A stretch of DNA of 64,000 nt from Taudactylus pleione (lineage: Eukaryota > Chordata > Amphibia > Anura > Myobatrachidae), in the NCBI GenBank assembly GCA_031769625.1, contig JAUIMM010000135.1, forward strand, positions 2,377,001 to 2,441,000. The letters are read 5' to 3'. The position numbers were made by a program, and so were the translations under genes. The notes beneath the pieces were generated by a model. It was not told the DNA's origin. It saw only the letters and a list, made by a program, of their open reading frames with translations, and made no database searches. Positions 23,646 to 33,289 of this stretch are shown in pieces; within the stretch, counting starts at the first letter, position 1, and each line of letters opens with the position of its first letter.

Positions 23646-23995
23646 GGCCCTCATTCAGAGGCGGTCGCAAGAAGTGATCGCTCTCTCTGAATGAGGGCAG
23701 CCGCTTCTTTTTTTTTTTAGTGTGGCCTCCTGGTTGCTAGCTAAGCTGTGGGGTACCACCCACAACTTAGCGACCGACCAGGTTGATGGTCGCGATTGTC
23801 AACACCATCGCGGCCATCGGGGCTTGCGACGAGACCCTAAGGTTGGGTCTCGGCAGCCGCAAGCCCCAGGGAGCTGAACGCCCTGAATGCCTTCGTTTGT
23901 GAAACCACCCCGCCTACAAAACGGGGTGAGCTGTCTATTAACAGCCGCCCCTTTTGTTGAGAGCTCCGAAGCGAGAGAGTTTCTCCAACTCAGAA
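23646..23995. mobile_element. Truncated Harbinger-type MITE
   Basis: GGCCCTCATTCAGAGGCGG at the left, preceded by ATA, is followed by a hairpin ending CTCTGAATGAGGGC, then CTGTGGGGTACCACCCACA and GATGGTCGCGAT. The order matches the elements at 50275 and 61541. It ends where another MITE begins, so the right terminus is missing. Confidence 0.7.
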
Positions 23996-24757
23996 ATTTA
24001 CTAAAGGCAAACTCGGGAGAGATTGCTCTATTTAAACAGAAAATCGTGGGTGAGAATGCAATCTCATTTCAATACACCATCGGCCAAACTCGCAAGTACT
24101 TTTCATGGAAAATATACAACTTGGGAATTTACCAAGAATTGTGATTATAATCACGGGTGTAATTTGAGCAAACTTGGTCCTAAATAGAAGTTTTAAATAG
24201 ACTACCCCCTGATCTGCGAGTTTGGCAGAAACATACACACATCAGTGTGATCTGTGTATGTTTCTGCCTATAATTATTTTCTAAAGAGCTCCCAGATTTG
24301 AGTCCGGTGCTGGTTTTAAAAATAGGGGTAACTCCATGTATTTTTTCCCCTATTTTTAAAACCAGGACTTGCTCTGGGAGCCCAGGGCTGGTTCCGAAAA
24401 TACGGGGGAAACCTACTTGTTTTTTAGAACCAGGACTGTCTCAGGAGCCTGGGGCAGGTTATGGATTTTTGGGGAGAACCCTACGTCATTTTCTTTTTAA
24501 CATTAATCATTTATTTTATAAACACACAAGCAGCCTGCACATTTCTCACTGATATGTGCAGGCTGCTTGTTCGGGTGAGTTTGGCTGCGGTCAGACTCAA
24601 GGAACTCAGCAGAGAAATCTCAACCACATATACCATCGGAAAACACGATTTCAGCAAATCCCGATTTTTGGTAAATCACCAGAGTTTCAGCTATACAAAT
24701 CGAGTTTCCACTCGGGCAATCTCAACTAGATATAATTCTTAATAAATTTACCCCTTA
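23996..24757. mobile_element. Palindromic MITE with AAATTTACTAA ends
   Basis: The left subterminal AAACTCGGGAGAGATTGC, CAATCTCATTTCAATACACC and CCATCGG order is mirrored at 24600-24740 (ACCATCGGAAAAC, AATCTCAACTAGA, ACTCGGGCAATCT). The right end is TAATAAATTTACCCC. The centre (24290-24480) holds three diverged copies of a block reading CCGGTGCTGGTTTTAAAAAT, or CCCAGGGCTGGTTCCGAAAA. Confidence 0.65.
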
Positions 24758-25570
24758 GAGTGAGGAAATGCAGTACATCATGTGCAGGACATCTTGTGCA
24801 GAACGTCTTAAGCAAAACATTAGGTTCAATAAAGGAATAAATTAATATCCTAAACACATTGCAGGAATACACTCCTGAATAGGCATAGTCCAGTATAGGG
24901 CCTGATTCAGACCCACTCGCAAGCGGGCGCACGTACGTTAGGCGTACGTACAAAATTATTTAAATTCAATGGCTCGCTCGTATTTTCGTTCGCATCTAAA
25001 ATTCCTCCCTAAACTCAGGCGACCCCTCCTCTAACTAACGAGCGTGCGAAATAGCGAGCGTACATCCCCGAAATGGCTTGAAGGGAACGCACGCACAAGT
25101 GAACCCGGAAGTGGCCTTGTCAGATGTCGATTACCTGCTCCTTTATTCTGCCTACCTCCCTCAATCGTATCATGCCAATCAATGTATCAATTAGCTTAAT
25201 TGTTTTTTTTTTTTCAACACAATGCAAGAAACTTTACTCTTGTCCGTGTTTGTGTTTACCCGCAGAATACGTACGGATGGAACATTCGCTTTTATTGTTC
25301 AAAAAACATGTGAACCACAATTAAACAATTGTTCTATTGCTGTGGATCCCCGCATATTTTCCGGGGTTCATTTCTTTATTTAAATTTGCAAACGCATGTC
25401 ACTGCATCAAGCCTATCATAACTCTCCAGAGATTTCTGGCCCTGTTGAACACATGACTCATACACTAACCAATAAAATTGCTCCTGTTAATTTCCAAAAT
25501 ACATTAGCCAATCATAAATTTTTGCCACACTTTATCAAAAATGCTTTGTATGAAAAACTCCATTGCCATC

Positions 25571-27227
25571 ATGAGAGCCTCCGCATTCACCAGGCGCGAG
25601 CTGCTGGTGCTTACGGAGGTGATGGATAGGCGGATCACCAGCCAGCCTCCACCCATCACCAACCGGCAGAAGCGCTCCGCGTATGCGGAGGCACGGTCCC
25701 GCCTGCGGTCGTTGGGTTCACGCCGCAACATCGGGCAGCTTGAGCGCAGGTGGTCAGACCTGCAACGGCGAACGCCCCGCTTGCTGGCATGCTTTCGCAT
25801 GCAGATCCTTGAAAGTAAGTGTTATGTATTGTGGTTTTCATGTTTGTGTTTGTGGGGCAAACTGCGTGTGCATGTTTTCCTGTCTATCCTATTAATTATT
25901 TGTCCTCATATCTGCGTGTGCATGTTTTCCTGTCTGTCCTATTACTTATTTGTCCTCATATCTGTGTGTGCATGTTTTCCTGTCTGTCCTATTAATTATT
26001 TGTCCTCATATCTGCGTGTGCATGTTTTCCTGTCTGTCCTATTACTTATTTGTCCTCATATCTGCGTGTGCATGTTTTCCTGTCTGTCCTATTACTTATT
26101 TGTCCTCATATCTGCGTGTGCATGTTTTCCTGTCTGTCCTATTAATTATTTGTCCTCATATCTGTGTGTGCATGTTTTCCTGTCTGTCCTATTAATTATT
26201 TGTCCTCATATCTGCGTGTGCATGTTTTCCTGTCTGTCCTATTACTTATTTGTCCTCATATCTGCGTGTGCATGTTTTCCTGTCTGTCCTATTAATTATT
26301 TGTCCTCATATCTGCGTGTGCATGTTTTCCTGTCTGTCCTATTAATTATTTGTCCTCATATCAGCGTGTGCTTGTTTTCCCTCTATTTCTGTTTTTTTCA
26401 TTCTACTCCTTTTTGCATGTTTTTTGTTGCTGTTTTTTTTTTTTTTATTTGGGCCCCGGATTTGCCCAGAAACTAACCTCAATTTGTTTGACATATTTTA
26501 GGAGGACAGCCAAGACTACGCCGTCACTGTCCAGCCAGACGGCGTTCCCGGCCACTATCCCCAACCCCCAGCCAACACTCCACCCCAAATATTTCCCCTA
26601 TACCCCGCTCCTCCCCAGCCTTCCCAGACCCTCTCCCGGAACTGTCGGGCCTCCTTCCCCTCCGTCCCACTTCCCCCTCTCCTCCACCCACCCCTCTTCC
26701 AATTACCCCCTCCCCGGAGTCCATCATTACCCCTCCCCGTTCTTTGGGGAATGAAGGCTCCTCCGAGGAGGAACATGGAGGGACTTCCGGAGCTCCCGTT
26801 TTGGCTCCCGGTATGTTTTTCTTTCTCATTTTTTTTAACCACAAACTGTTTGTATGTAATCATGTGTCGTGCCTTTATTCGTGCTTGTTTGGTTTACTTT
26901 TGGTGATTTAGCAGTTTGCCTTTACCTCTTCCTGCTGATTTCAACATACACATATCACACCTGTGGGAATTTGTACATAGGCCTTGTATTTTTGCCAGCA
27001 CCCCCTTTTTGTTTTGGTTTTTCTTTTTTCGGTTTAGGAGTGATTTCGTTGTGTTTTTGTTTTTTTAATGTGGATTCCCTATTGTTTTATTAATCCACAC
27101 ACTTTTCTCACCCACAGAGGAACAGAGGCGTCGACAAGAGGTGGAGGATTGTGTTGGCCAGATGCGCCAACATGTCATTGGCATTCTTGTGGCCCTTGAC
27201 CGGCTGTCTGGCATCCTTCGCCAGTAG
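25571..27227 (+). CDS. Myb/SANT-like protein A of the Harbinger element, 3 exons, 220 aa
   Basis: Exons are 25571-25814, 26502-26810 and 27118-27227. Donors are GAAA|GTAAGT and CCCG|GTATGT; acceptors are ATATTTTAG and CTCACCCACAG. The phases (1, 1) join cleanly. Exon 1 encodes the Myb/SANT-like domain: FTRRELLVLTEVM, a basic middle, and ERRWSDLQRRTPRLL with the conserved Trp. Exon 2 is a Pro/Ser/Thr-rich linker ending in an acidic SSEEEHGG patch. Exon 3 is a short charged helix (EEQRRRQEVEDCVGQ) that may self-associate. In-frame Mets also lie at 25541 and 25550; the one at 25571, adjoining the domain, is preferred. Such proteins in Harbingers bind element ends and help the transposase enter the nucleus; that is assumed. 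It is similar to protein B in the Myb domain. Intron 1 holds a 50-bp minisatellite. Confidence 0.85.
25863..26380 (+). repeat. 50-bp minisatellite, about 10 copies, in Myb-A intron 1
   Basis: The unit includes GCGTGTGCATGTTTTCCTGT and then CCTCATATCT. Copies differ at a few fixed sites (ATTAATTATT or ATTACTTATT; TGCGTGTG or TGTGTGTG). Because 50 is not a multiple of 3, a stop-free repeat gives an ORF with a 150-bp period, which is why a 311-aa ORF runs through it. That ORF is not the gene. Confidence 0.95.
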
Positions 27228-27253
27228 TTTTTTTTGTTTATTTTCGTTTTGTA

Positions 27254-27259
27254 AATAAA
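27254..27259 (+). promoter_or_regulatory. Poly(A) signal, Myb-A gene
   Basis: AATAAA 27 bp after the stop codon, followed by a T-rich stretch. Confidence 0.7.
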
Positions 27260-27696
27260 TTTTGTAGTTCTAATATACGTTCTGGCTCATTCTTTTTTTC
27301 AAAAACACAAATAGTTTTCCCTGACATAAGTAGACTGTTCCTGCAAGGATTTCCCTTTTTTAAAAGTTAGATTGTATTTTGTATTTGTATGTTAAACAGC
27401 CACAAGAAACACATAACAGTAACAATGTCATTTCCCTTTTTGGGTGTAGTGTCAATTAGATATTTCGCCATTTTACAGGTTCCTAGTTGGTGTGCAAGCT
27501 GCTTAGGCCAATCTTCAAAATCCAAAGGTTTGGACAGGCTTCCTTTTGGTGTGGGTTGGGAACCTGCAAACATATTTCAGTTTACATCAACTGGTGTCAG
27601 TACTGGATTACCCCTTAGTCAATTGTAAGGTGTGTTAACCTGGTTACACTTGCTGTTAACGTCCAAAAAAAGGAAGACCATTTCACTCTCCAAACA

Positions 27697-27702
27697 TTTA
27701 TT
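27697..27702 (-). promoter_or_regulatory. Poly(A) signal, transposase gene
   Basis: AATAAA on the minus strand, about 350 bp beyond the transposase stop. With the Myb-A signal it places two convergent gene ends in 27227-28051. Otherwise that interval shows only AT-rich sequence. Confidence 0.55.
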
Positions 27703-28050
27703 CACAACATAAATGAGAAATCAAAGTGGTCAGTCCCAAAAAAAAAAAACAGTGATAATCTCAAATACAACACATACAAATAAAATATTTAATTAAAAAA
27801 AACAATCAAGAACTGGTTGACGAAGGACCATGCCAACATGATTCCACAAACATGGCGTTGCGATATGGGTTCCAGAATATATGGCCAAAATCACCAGATC
27901 CAGGTTTGGTAAGGGTAGCAGGAAGTAGTGAGCGTTGGAGTGGCAAAGATTATGTGAACAAACAGAAGATGGTGAAAAAAAATAAATAAATTAGATGTTC
28001 GCAAACAAACACAAACACATTAGGTATAAACACTGTAGTTTGGGTCAAAC

Positions 28051-29172
28051 TTACCTAAAAAATCTGGCCACCACATCATCGCGTATGGCCCCCCCACATA
28101 CTGACCTCCGACCAACCTCGGGGGGGCCATCCTCAGGTAAGGCATCCTCTGGCTGCATTGGGACACCACTCCTTATGGCGATGTTGTGAAATATCCCACA
28201 CAGGACCACAATTTTCGACACCATATCCGGCAAATACATGAGCTCGCCACCAGAGCGGTGGAGGCATCTGAATCGGCCTTTTAAAAGGCCGATACAGCGC
28301 TCCACCACTTGCCTGGTGGCTGTAAGTGCGGAATTATACTCACTTTGTGGGCCTGGTGTGGGAGCCAAATAAGGAGTGAGCAGCCAGGACATGCAAGGGT
28401 ATCCACTGTCTCCTGTGAAAAATAAGAGACAACATCAGGAACACTGTGTATCAAGCTTAACATTGTTATGTACTAAAGGTCTCCACTTACCCAGAAGCCA
28501 CGCATCACCAGCTTGTAGGTTGGTTAATTTCTGCCATATCCCTGATTGCCGGATGACGAAGGAGTCATGTGCACTTCCTGGTAACTTAGCATTCAGGGAC
28601 AGGATCTGGAGGGAGGCATCACATACCACCATTACATTCAGGGAGTGATAGTGTTTCCTGTTTCTAAATATTGCCTCCAGCCGTGCTGGAGGCTGAAGTG
28701 GTATGTGAGTACCATCCACAACCCCTATGATGTGTGGGAAGCCAGCTATTTGGTAAAAATTGGCCTTGGCCACACTAAGGGCACCCATATCCAAAGGCAT
28801 TTGAATAAAATGATGGAGGTGCTTGAAAAGTGCCTCCATCACTGCCCTCAGGATCCGGGAAAAGGAGGATTGGGAGATGCCCGCCACTATTCCCACCGTT
28901 GTTTGAAACGATCCTGAGGCACAGAAATGTAACACCGCCATAAATTGCGTCAGTGGTGGTATTGCTGTTGGACTGTCAATTTGCCGCTCAAGATCACTTT
29001 CTATTAATGAGAGAGTGTCTATGATGATTTTGGGAGGTAGACGGTAGCGTCTTAAAACCTCATCATCGGGCATTCCAAAAAGGGTGACACGTGTTCGAAA
29101 TATCTGGGGCCTTGCATGCCTACGATGCCTACGCCTGGGATGAGATTGAGGTTGGTCGGCTTCCGGGAGCAT
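28051..29172 (-). CDS. Harbinger (HARBI1-like) DDE transposase, 2 coding exons, 347 aa
   Basis: Coding exons are 29172-28491 (227 codons plus one base) and 28412-28051. The donor is CTGG|GTAAGT and the acceptor TTTTTCACAG. The joined frame reads AWLLGDSGYP across the junction, a conserved block of the family. The catalytic triad is Asp153 (VVDGTH), Asp203 (AHDSF) and Glu265 (VVERCIGLLKGRF). A helix-turn-helix (ISQSSFSRIL) lies at about 100-109, and the helical tail holds CGIFHNIA. The length equals that of vertebrate HARBI1 within a few residues. The Met at 29172 is chosen because it directly follows a likely 5'-UTR acceptor (TTTGAATTTCAG, exon start 29199) in a good start context. The UTR donor is probably at 29773 (CTTG|GTAAGT). 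No stop or frameshift is seen. The terminal TTTTTTAG|GTAAGT also resembles a donor, so a further exon is possible but not needed. Confidence 0.9.
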
Positions 29173-29532
29173 GGCCAGAACAATCCTCCCCAGATCAACC
29201 TGAAATTCAAAAATTTCAAAGTAAGGCTTTTGACCCACCCCAAAACTATATTAAAACAACTTAGCTTGATGATACCATCCATTGCTGCTTACATGCCGGG
29301 GTATTGTCATGATACGTCCAAACTGAAAATAACCAACAAAATTACTTGACACATTTCACTCTGTGCATTTTTGTGGATACATTTTGTGCTAGACCAAAGT
29401 TCAAATATGCCAAACACCCATTTAGCAAAACCGCAAAGCGACATTTAACACAGTACATCAAAACGGGTCGAAATGTTGGCTCAAAAAGCGAAAGCTAAAC
29501 CATCAAAAAGTTAGAATGATTATTAAGCTGTT

Positions 29533-29756
29533 TAAAATGCGCTAATTAGTTCGCTAATACAAGTCACAAGAGTAACTACTAAAAATGCGCTAATTAGTTC
29601 GCTAATACAAGTCACAAGAGTAACTACTAAAAATGCGCTAATTAGTTCGCTAATACAAGTCACAAGAGTAACTACTAAAAATGCGCTAATTAGTTCGCTA
29701 ATACAAGTCACAAGAGTAACTACTAAAAATGCGCTAATTAGTTCGCTAATACAAGA
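29533..29756. repeat. 48-bp tandem repeat, 4.6 copies, in the transposase 5' intron
   Basis: Units begin at 29533, 29581, 29629, 29677 and 29725 and are nearly identical. Each contains GCGCTAATTAGTTCGCTAAT, with a CTAATTAG palindrome and two GCTAAT boxes. The array ends 10 bp before the putative 5'-UTR donor. It may be a regulatory or protein-binding array for the divergent transposase/Myb-B pair; this is inference from position. Confidence 0.9.
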
Positions 29757-29772
29757 TAAAAAATGGACTTAC

Positions 29773-30130
29773 CAAGAGCAAATATCTAAGATGCAAAATC
29801 AAAAGGTCTTTGGGGTCGAAAATAAACAAAATCTAAAATAGAAGAAATTAGGTATCCAAAAATTACAAAATATACGAAACACAATGAAACAACAATTGAA
29901 CAAAAGTTAGACTTCACAAAACTTACCAAATCAACAAACGAGGTCCAAAAAATATAAACCAACAAAGATAACGGAAAAAAAAACGCAAATCTAACCAACA
30001 AACGAATCTCCAACCTCCAACTCCTTTCTACGCAATCAATAAACTCCAGCCAAGATAACCTCCAACAATCCAAAAACGCCACCTCGACTTGAGACACACC
30101 AAGCCATAAATAGTGTTTAGTTTCCCGCAC
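29773..30130 (-). other. Putative 5'-UTR exon of the transposase
   Basis: A consensus donor GTAAGT lies at 29772-29767 on the minus strand, and a TATTTATG box lies at about 30105-30112. A 114-aa ORF spans the region but is AT-rich, hydrophobic and unmatched. It is treated as untranslated. Confidence 0.4.
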
Positions 30131-30192
30131 AAATTAAGGAGGGATCATAGGGCCGCACAATCAATGATGCGGCCGCAAAATAAGGACGCATG

Positions 30193-30200
30193 TATAAATA
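30193..30200 (+). promoter_or_regulatory. TATA box of Myb-B
   Basis: TATAAATA about 60 bp upstream of the Myb-B start, followed directly by CGTCACG (a CRE-like half site). GCGGCCGC occurs 20 bp upstream. It fits a core promoter with a start near 30225. Confidence 0.65.
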
Positions 30201-30252
30201 CGTCACGAAAACACATTCAAATTCTGGTGTATTTCTTGTTTGGACCTCAGAC

Positions 30253-31538
30253 ATGGCGACAGACCAGGGAAAAAATGCACAAGAGTCAGGCGGTAAGTCT
30301 TTCATGCATTTTCTATCAACGATTAATTTGAAACATAAGATTAGGCAAGTTGTGATTTTGTGAATTCTGTAAATTTACACAAATAGGTGAGGAGGATGAC
30401 ATGGAAGAGGCTGCTGGGCCCAGTATTCCGGCCAAAGCGGGCAAAAAAAAAAGGCAGCCACATTTCACAAGAAAGGAGATGGAGGTTTTGATCCAGAAGT
30501 GTGTGGACATCCTGCCACAGGCAGACAGGAATATGAGTCTAAGCCAGAAGTGGAAAATGTGGGAAGAGGTAGCCGTTGCTGTCAATAGAGTGGGTGATTA
30601 TGTCCGTCTAGCCCGGGATGTCAAACGGCGGTAAGTAAACCCTTGCCTCCCCTAAAAACAAACCCCATTTTAAACCAAAGGATAATGGCTTCCTTTTTTC
30701 CCCACAGATGGGCCGACTTCAAATATCGCCTAAAGCAAAAACTCGCGGACAGGGCTAGGCATGCAAGGGGGACAGGTGGGGGTCCCACCCCTATGTCATT
30801 GGAGTTGACGGATTTAGAAGAGCTGGCACAGGGGTGTGTGCAGCCTGTGGAGGTGTTTGGCGTGTCCAACATGGATACGGACATGCCAGACTTTGCGGCT
30901 CCTCATGTTGGCCCAGGTAAGTATTGTGATGTCACCAACTCTGAAATGCTATTGTGCCAATATGTAGATTCTAATGTGAGTCTTTTCTCATTTTTCCAAC
31001 AGAGACACAGGCGGATGAGTCTGCTCCAGAGGGAAGCCTTGGCCGCAGAATTTCTGCTGGCTCTGCAGGGGAGGAACCAGTACATCCGGCTGAGGACCCT
31101 GCAGAAGCCAGTCCAGGGCGTGCCCCCTCGCAGGCAGTGGGCCTCCTCACAGAACTCAATTTCAAATCGGATTTCCATACGGAGATTCTGCAGAGGATGG
31201 ACGCCAGTCTGATACGGGTGGCTGAGGCCCTGGAGCAAAATGCTGCGGCCAACGTGACCATTGGTCAGGCCCTGGCGGAAAATACCAGGGCCAACATCCG
31301 CATCGCCGATGCCCTGGAGCAGCTCGTTCGCCAGCACATGGTGGAGCCGACCTCCCTTCCTGCCGGAACATCAGGATCCTCCACCTCTGGCACAACATCA
31401 GCCAATCCTCCAAATGTGCCTAGCCCTGTGCCTAGTCCAGAGGCCACAACATCTGCCTCTGGACAGGCCAGCCCGATGGCATCCCGGACCCGGTCTGGCG
31501 CCCACCCTCCCCCATCCAAACGGGCGAAAAAACGGTGA
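30253..31538 (+). CDS. Myb/SANT-like protein B of the Harbinger element, 4 exons, 342 aa
   Basis: Exons are 30253-30292, 30387-30630, 30708-30916 and 31003-31538. All donors are GTAAGT or GTGAGG-free consensus sites (GGCG|GTAAGT, GGCG|GTAAGT, CCAG|GTAAGT). Acceptors are ACAAATAG, CCCCACAG and TTCCAACAG. The phases join without stops. The protein begins MATDQGKNAQE, then an acidic stretch and a basic GKKKRQPH patch (possible nuclear signal). The Myb/SANT-like domain follows (FTRKEMEVLIQKC ... VKRRWADFKYRLKQKL, about residues 40-110). After a linker come an acidic Ala/Pro-rich region, a long heptad-like helix (RMDASLIRVAEALEQ), a Ser/Thr/Pro tail and a basic end (PSKRAKKR). It is divergently paired with the transposase. 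The presumed role is DNA binding and nuclear recruitment of the transposase, from family knowledge. Confidence 0.88.
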
Positions 31539-31743
31539 CAGCAATGGCGACTTTTCCCACACTCCTTCTGTGCTTGGCTCATATTCCTTTCTGGTCAAAA
31601 CTTCCCTCTCCTTTCTTGTGAAATGTTTTTAAGTTATTTTTGTACGTTTATGTTATCAGTTATTGATTATTTATTTTGGATAAAAAGTATCTTTGGCAGA
31701 AAAAAAAAAAAAAAATATTATGCCAATTGGTTTGTGTTTAAAC

Positions 31744-31749
31744 AATAAA
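31744..31749 (+). promoter_or_regulatory. Poly(A) signal, Myb-B gene
   Basis: AATAAA about 205 bp after the stop. The rest of 31539-32150 is AT-rich and holds no gene. 32150-32573 is GC-richer subterminal sequence that the short elements at 5178 and 47895 resemble. Confidence 0.5.
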
Positions 31750-32796
31750 TTTATGAAAAAAATCTGACATTGTATTGTGACATTATTGTACAAATGGGTT
31801 ACATTTAATCCTGGCCCTAAAGGCAAAAAAGGACACCAAAAACCATTTCATTTGTTTAAAAAAAAAGGCCTCTTGAAGGAACGTTTAAAAAATCACATAA
31901 CGATGCAAATTGCACATTAAAAAAAAAAAGGGGAGCTAATTAAAACATGATGACATTATTGTCACAATAGGGCATAAACAACAAATTGAGGCCAAAAAAA
32001 ACCCCCAAAAATGTACGCCAATTGATTGTGTAATCCTGACATTAGCAGGTATGATTTCCACCTGCGTACGGTTTTGTGCTATCCCAATAAACTGCTTTCC
32101 AAACACATACCAAGCCGGTTTTCAATACAACACTAATTGCTTTTGTGACCACCCGCGATTAATCGCTGCAACATCGTGGAGTCCCGGGACGGAGGAGAAG
32201 GCCATCGCCAATGTGGTCGAGTAATCCAGACCCTAAACTGTGCGAGCATTTTGAAGGGAAAGAGGATGTTCCAGTGACGTATGTGACGGTCCGAACACAT
32301 TTGACGTTCGCATCTGCTAATGTATGTACGCCCCAAAAACGCCTCGCCACGCCTGCGTTTTTCCATCTCCACCCCCGTCAACACCCAAAAACGCCCTGTT
32401 CTGTCAATCACATTTGACATGTCACTTCCTGTACGCTATTTTAGGAACGACAGAAAAAAAGCTCGCAATCTGCCGTTCGCACATGCGCAGTGTAACACCG
32501 ACGCATGCGTGGTTAGTCGACATCGGAACGCAACGAGCGTACTGCTGTTTGCGAGTGGCTCTGAATGAGGGCCATAGTCCAATAACTGATATGGGCCCAG
32601 AGCCCCTCAGAATAGCCGGCAAGAAACCCCAATAAAAGATTGTTGTGTGAAGCTGAGGAGAGTGCAGACAATGGTCAAGATGCAGGCCAGGCAGGATCTT
32701 GAGTAGTTGAGCAGGGGAGTGAGGTACCACAGGATTTACCACCATATGTCAGCCAATGGAGTGAGTAGATGTGGATGGCAATTGTACTGCAGTCAC

Positions 32797-33160
32797 ACCT
32801 ACTTGCCTACCCTCCCAGAAGTCACGGGAGGCACCTGATTTTTCGGATAACTCCCCACACCTCAGGAAGGGTAGGCACTTCTCCCGCATTCTGCCCACTT
32901 CTTAGGGCAGTGGGAAGAATGGGGAGAATATTACCGGGGATCGGCAAGTCCGTGCATTGGGGGCGGGGCCTAAAGACGTGCTTCTAAGAGAATCACGTCA
33001 TTTAGTCCACCCCCTATATTAAATATCCGGCATTCACGGCAAATTACCCTGAGGGGGCAGGGCTTAATGACGTAACCTGGCCAGCCCCTCCCCAACTCCA
33101 CCCTCCTGCTTCTCCCCAGGCTTCTCCTGGAAAGGAGAATTTATAAGTTGGCAAGCATGA
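32797..33160. mobile_element. GC-rich MITE with TTGCCTACC ends
   Basis: CTTGCCTACCCTCCC at the left, GGGTAGGCACTTCTCCCGC internally, GGGGGCGGGG..TAA blocks, and AGTTGGCAAG at the right. The same block order occurs at 61182-61530, so both are copies of one family. Confidence 0.75.
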
Positions 33161-33289
33161 GTCACAGCAACACTGCGTGCCTCCACCTCAGCCAGGATGT
33201 CGAGTACATGGCAGCCAGACAGCTGACAGGAACAGGGATGATCGATTGGAAACTGGACCAGAATCCTGGCTAGGTCCTGCCAGAATCGG

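Larger units (their letters stand above)
24898..32573. mobile_element. Complete autonomous-looking Harbinger element, 7,676 bp, three genes
   Basis: The left end GGGCCTGATTCAGACC continues CACTCGCAAGCGG. The right end, read inward, is GGCCCTCATTCAGAGCCACTCGCAAAC. Both are flanked by ATA (24895-24897, 32574-32576). Inside are Myb-like gene A (+, 25571-27227), a HARBI1-like transposase (-, 29172-28051) and Myb-like gene B (+, 30253-31538). All three read through without stops when consensus introns are removed. CpG dinucleotides are well kept near 25650-25800, which suggests a young copy. Known Harbingers usually encode one transposase and one Myb-like protein; a second Myb gene is unusual to me, but I cannot check how common it is. 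Confidence 0.9.

Noticed and set aside
25541..26476. 311-aa ORF with repeated Cys/Val/Leu peptide
   Set aside because: It reads through a GTAAGT donor into a 50-bp minisatellite; the spliced reading gives a coherent Myb-like protein instead.
29786..30130. 114-aa hydrophobic ORF on the minus strand
   Set aside because: AT-rich, no motif, lies in the putative 5' UTR of the transposase.
30643..31632. Several long ORFs in other frames over Myb-B
   Set aside because: They are shadows: only the spliced frame gives a continuous domain protein with consensus splice sites.
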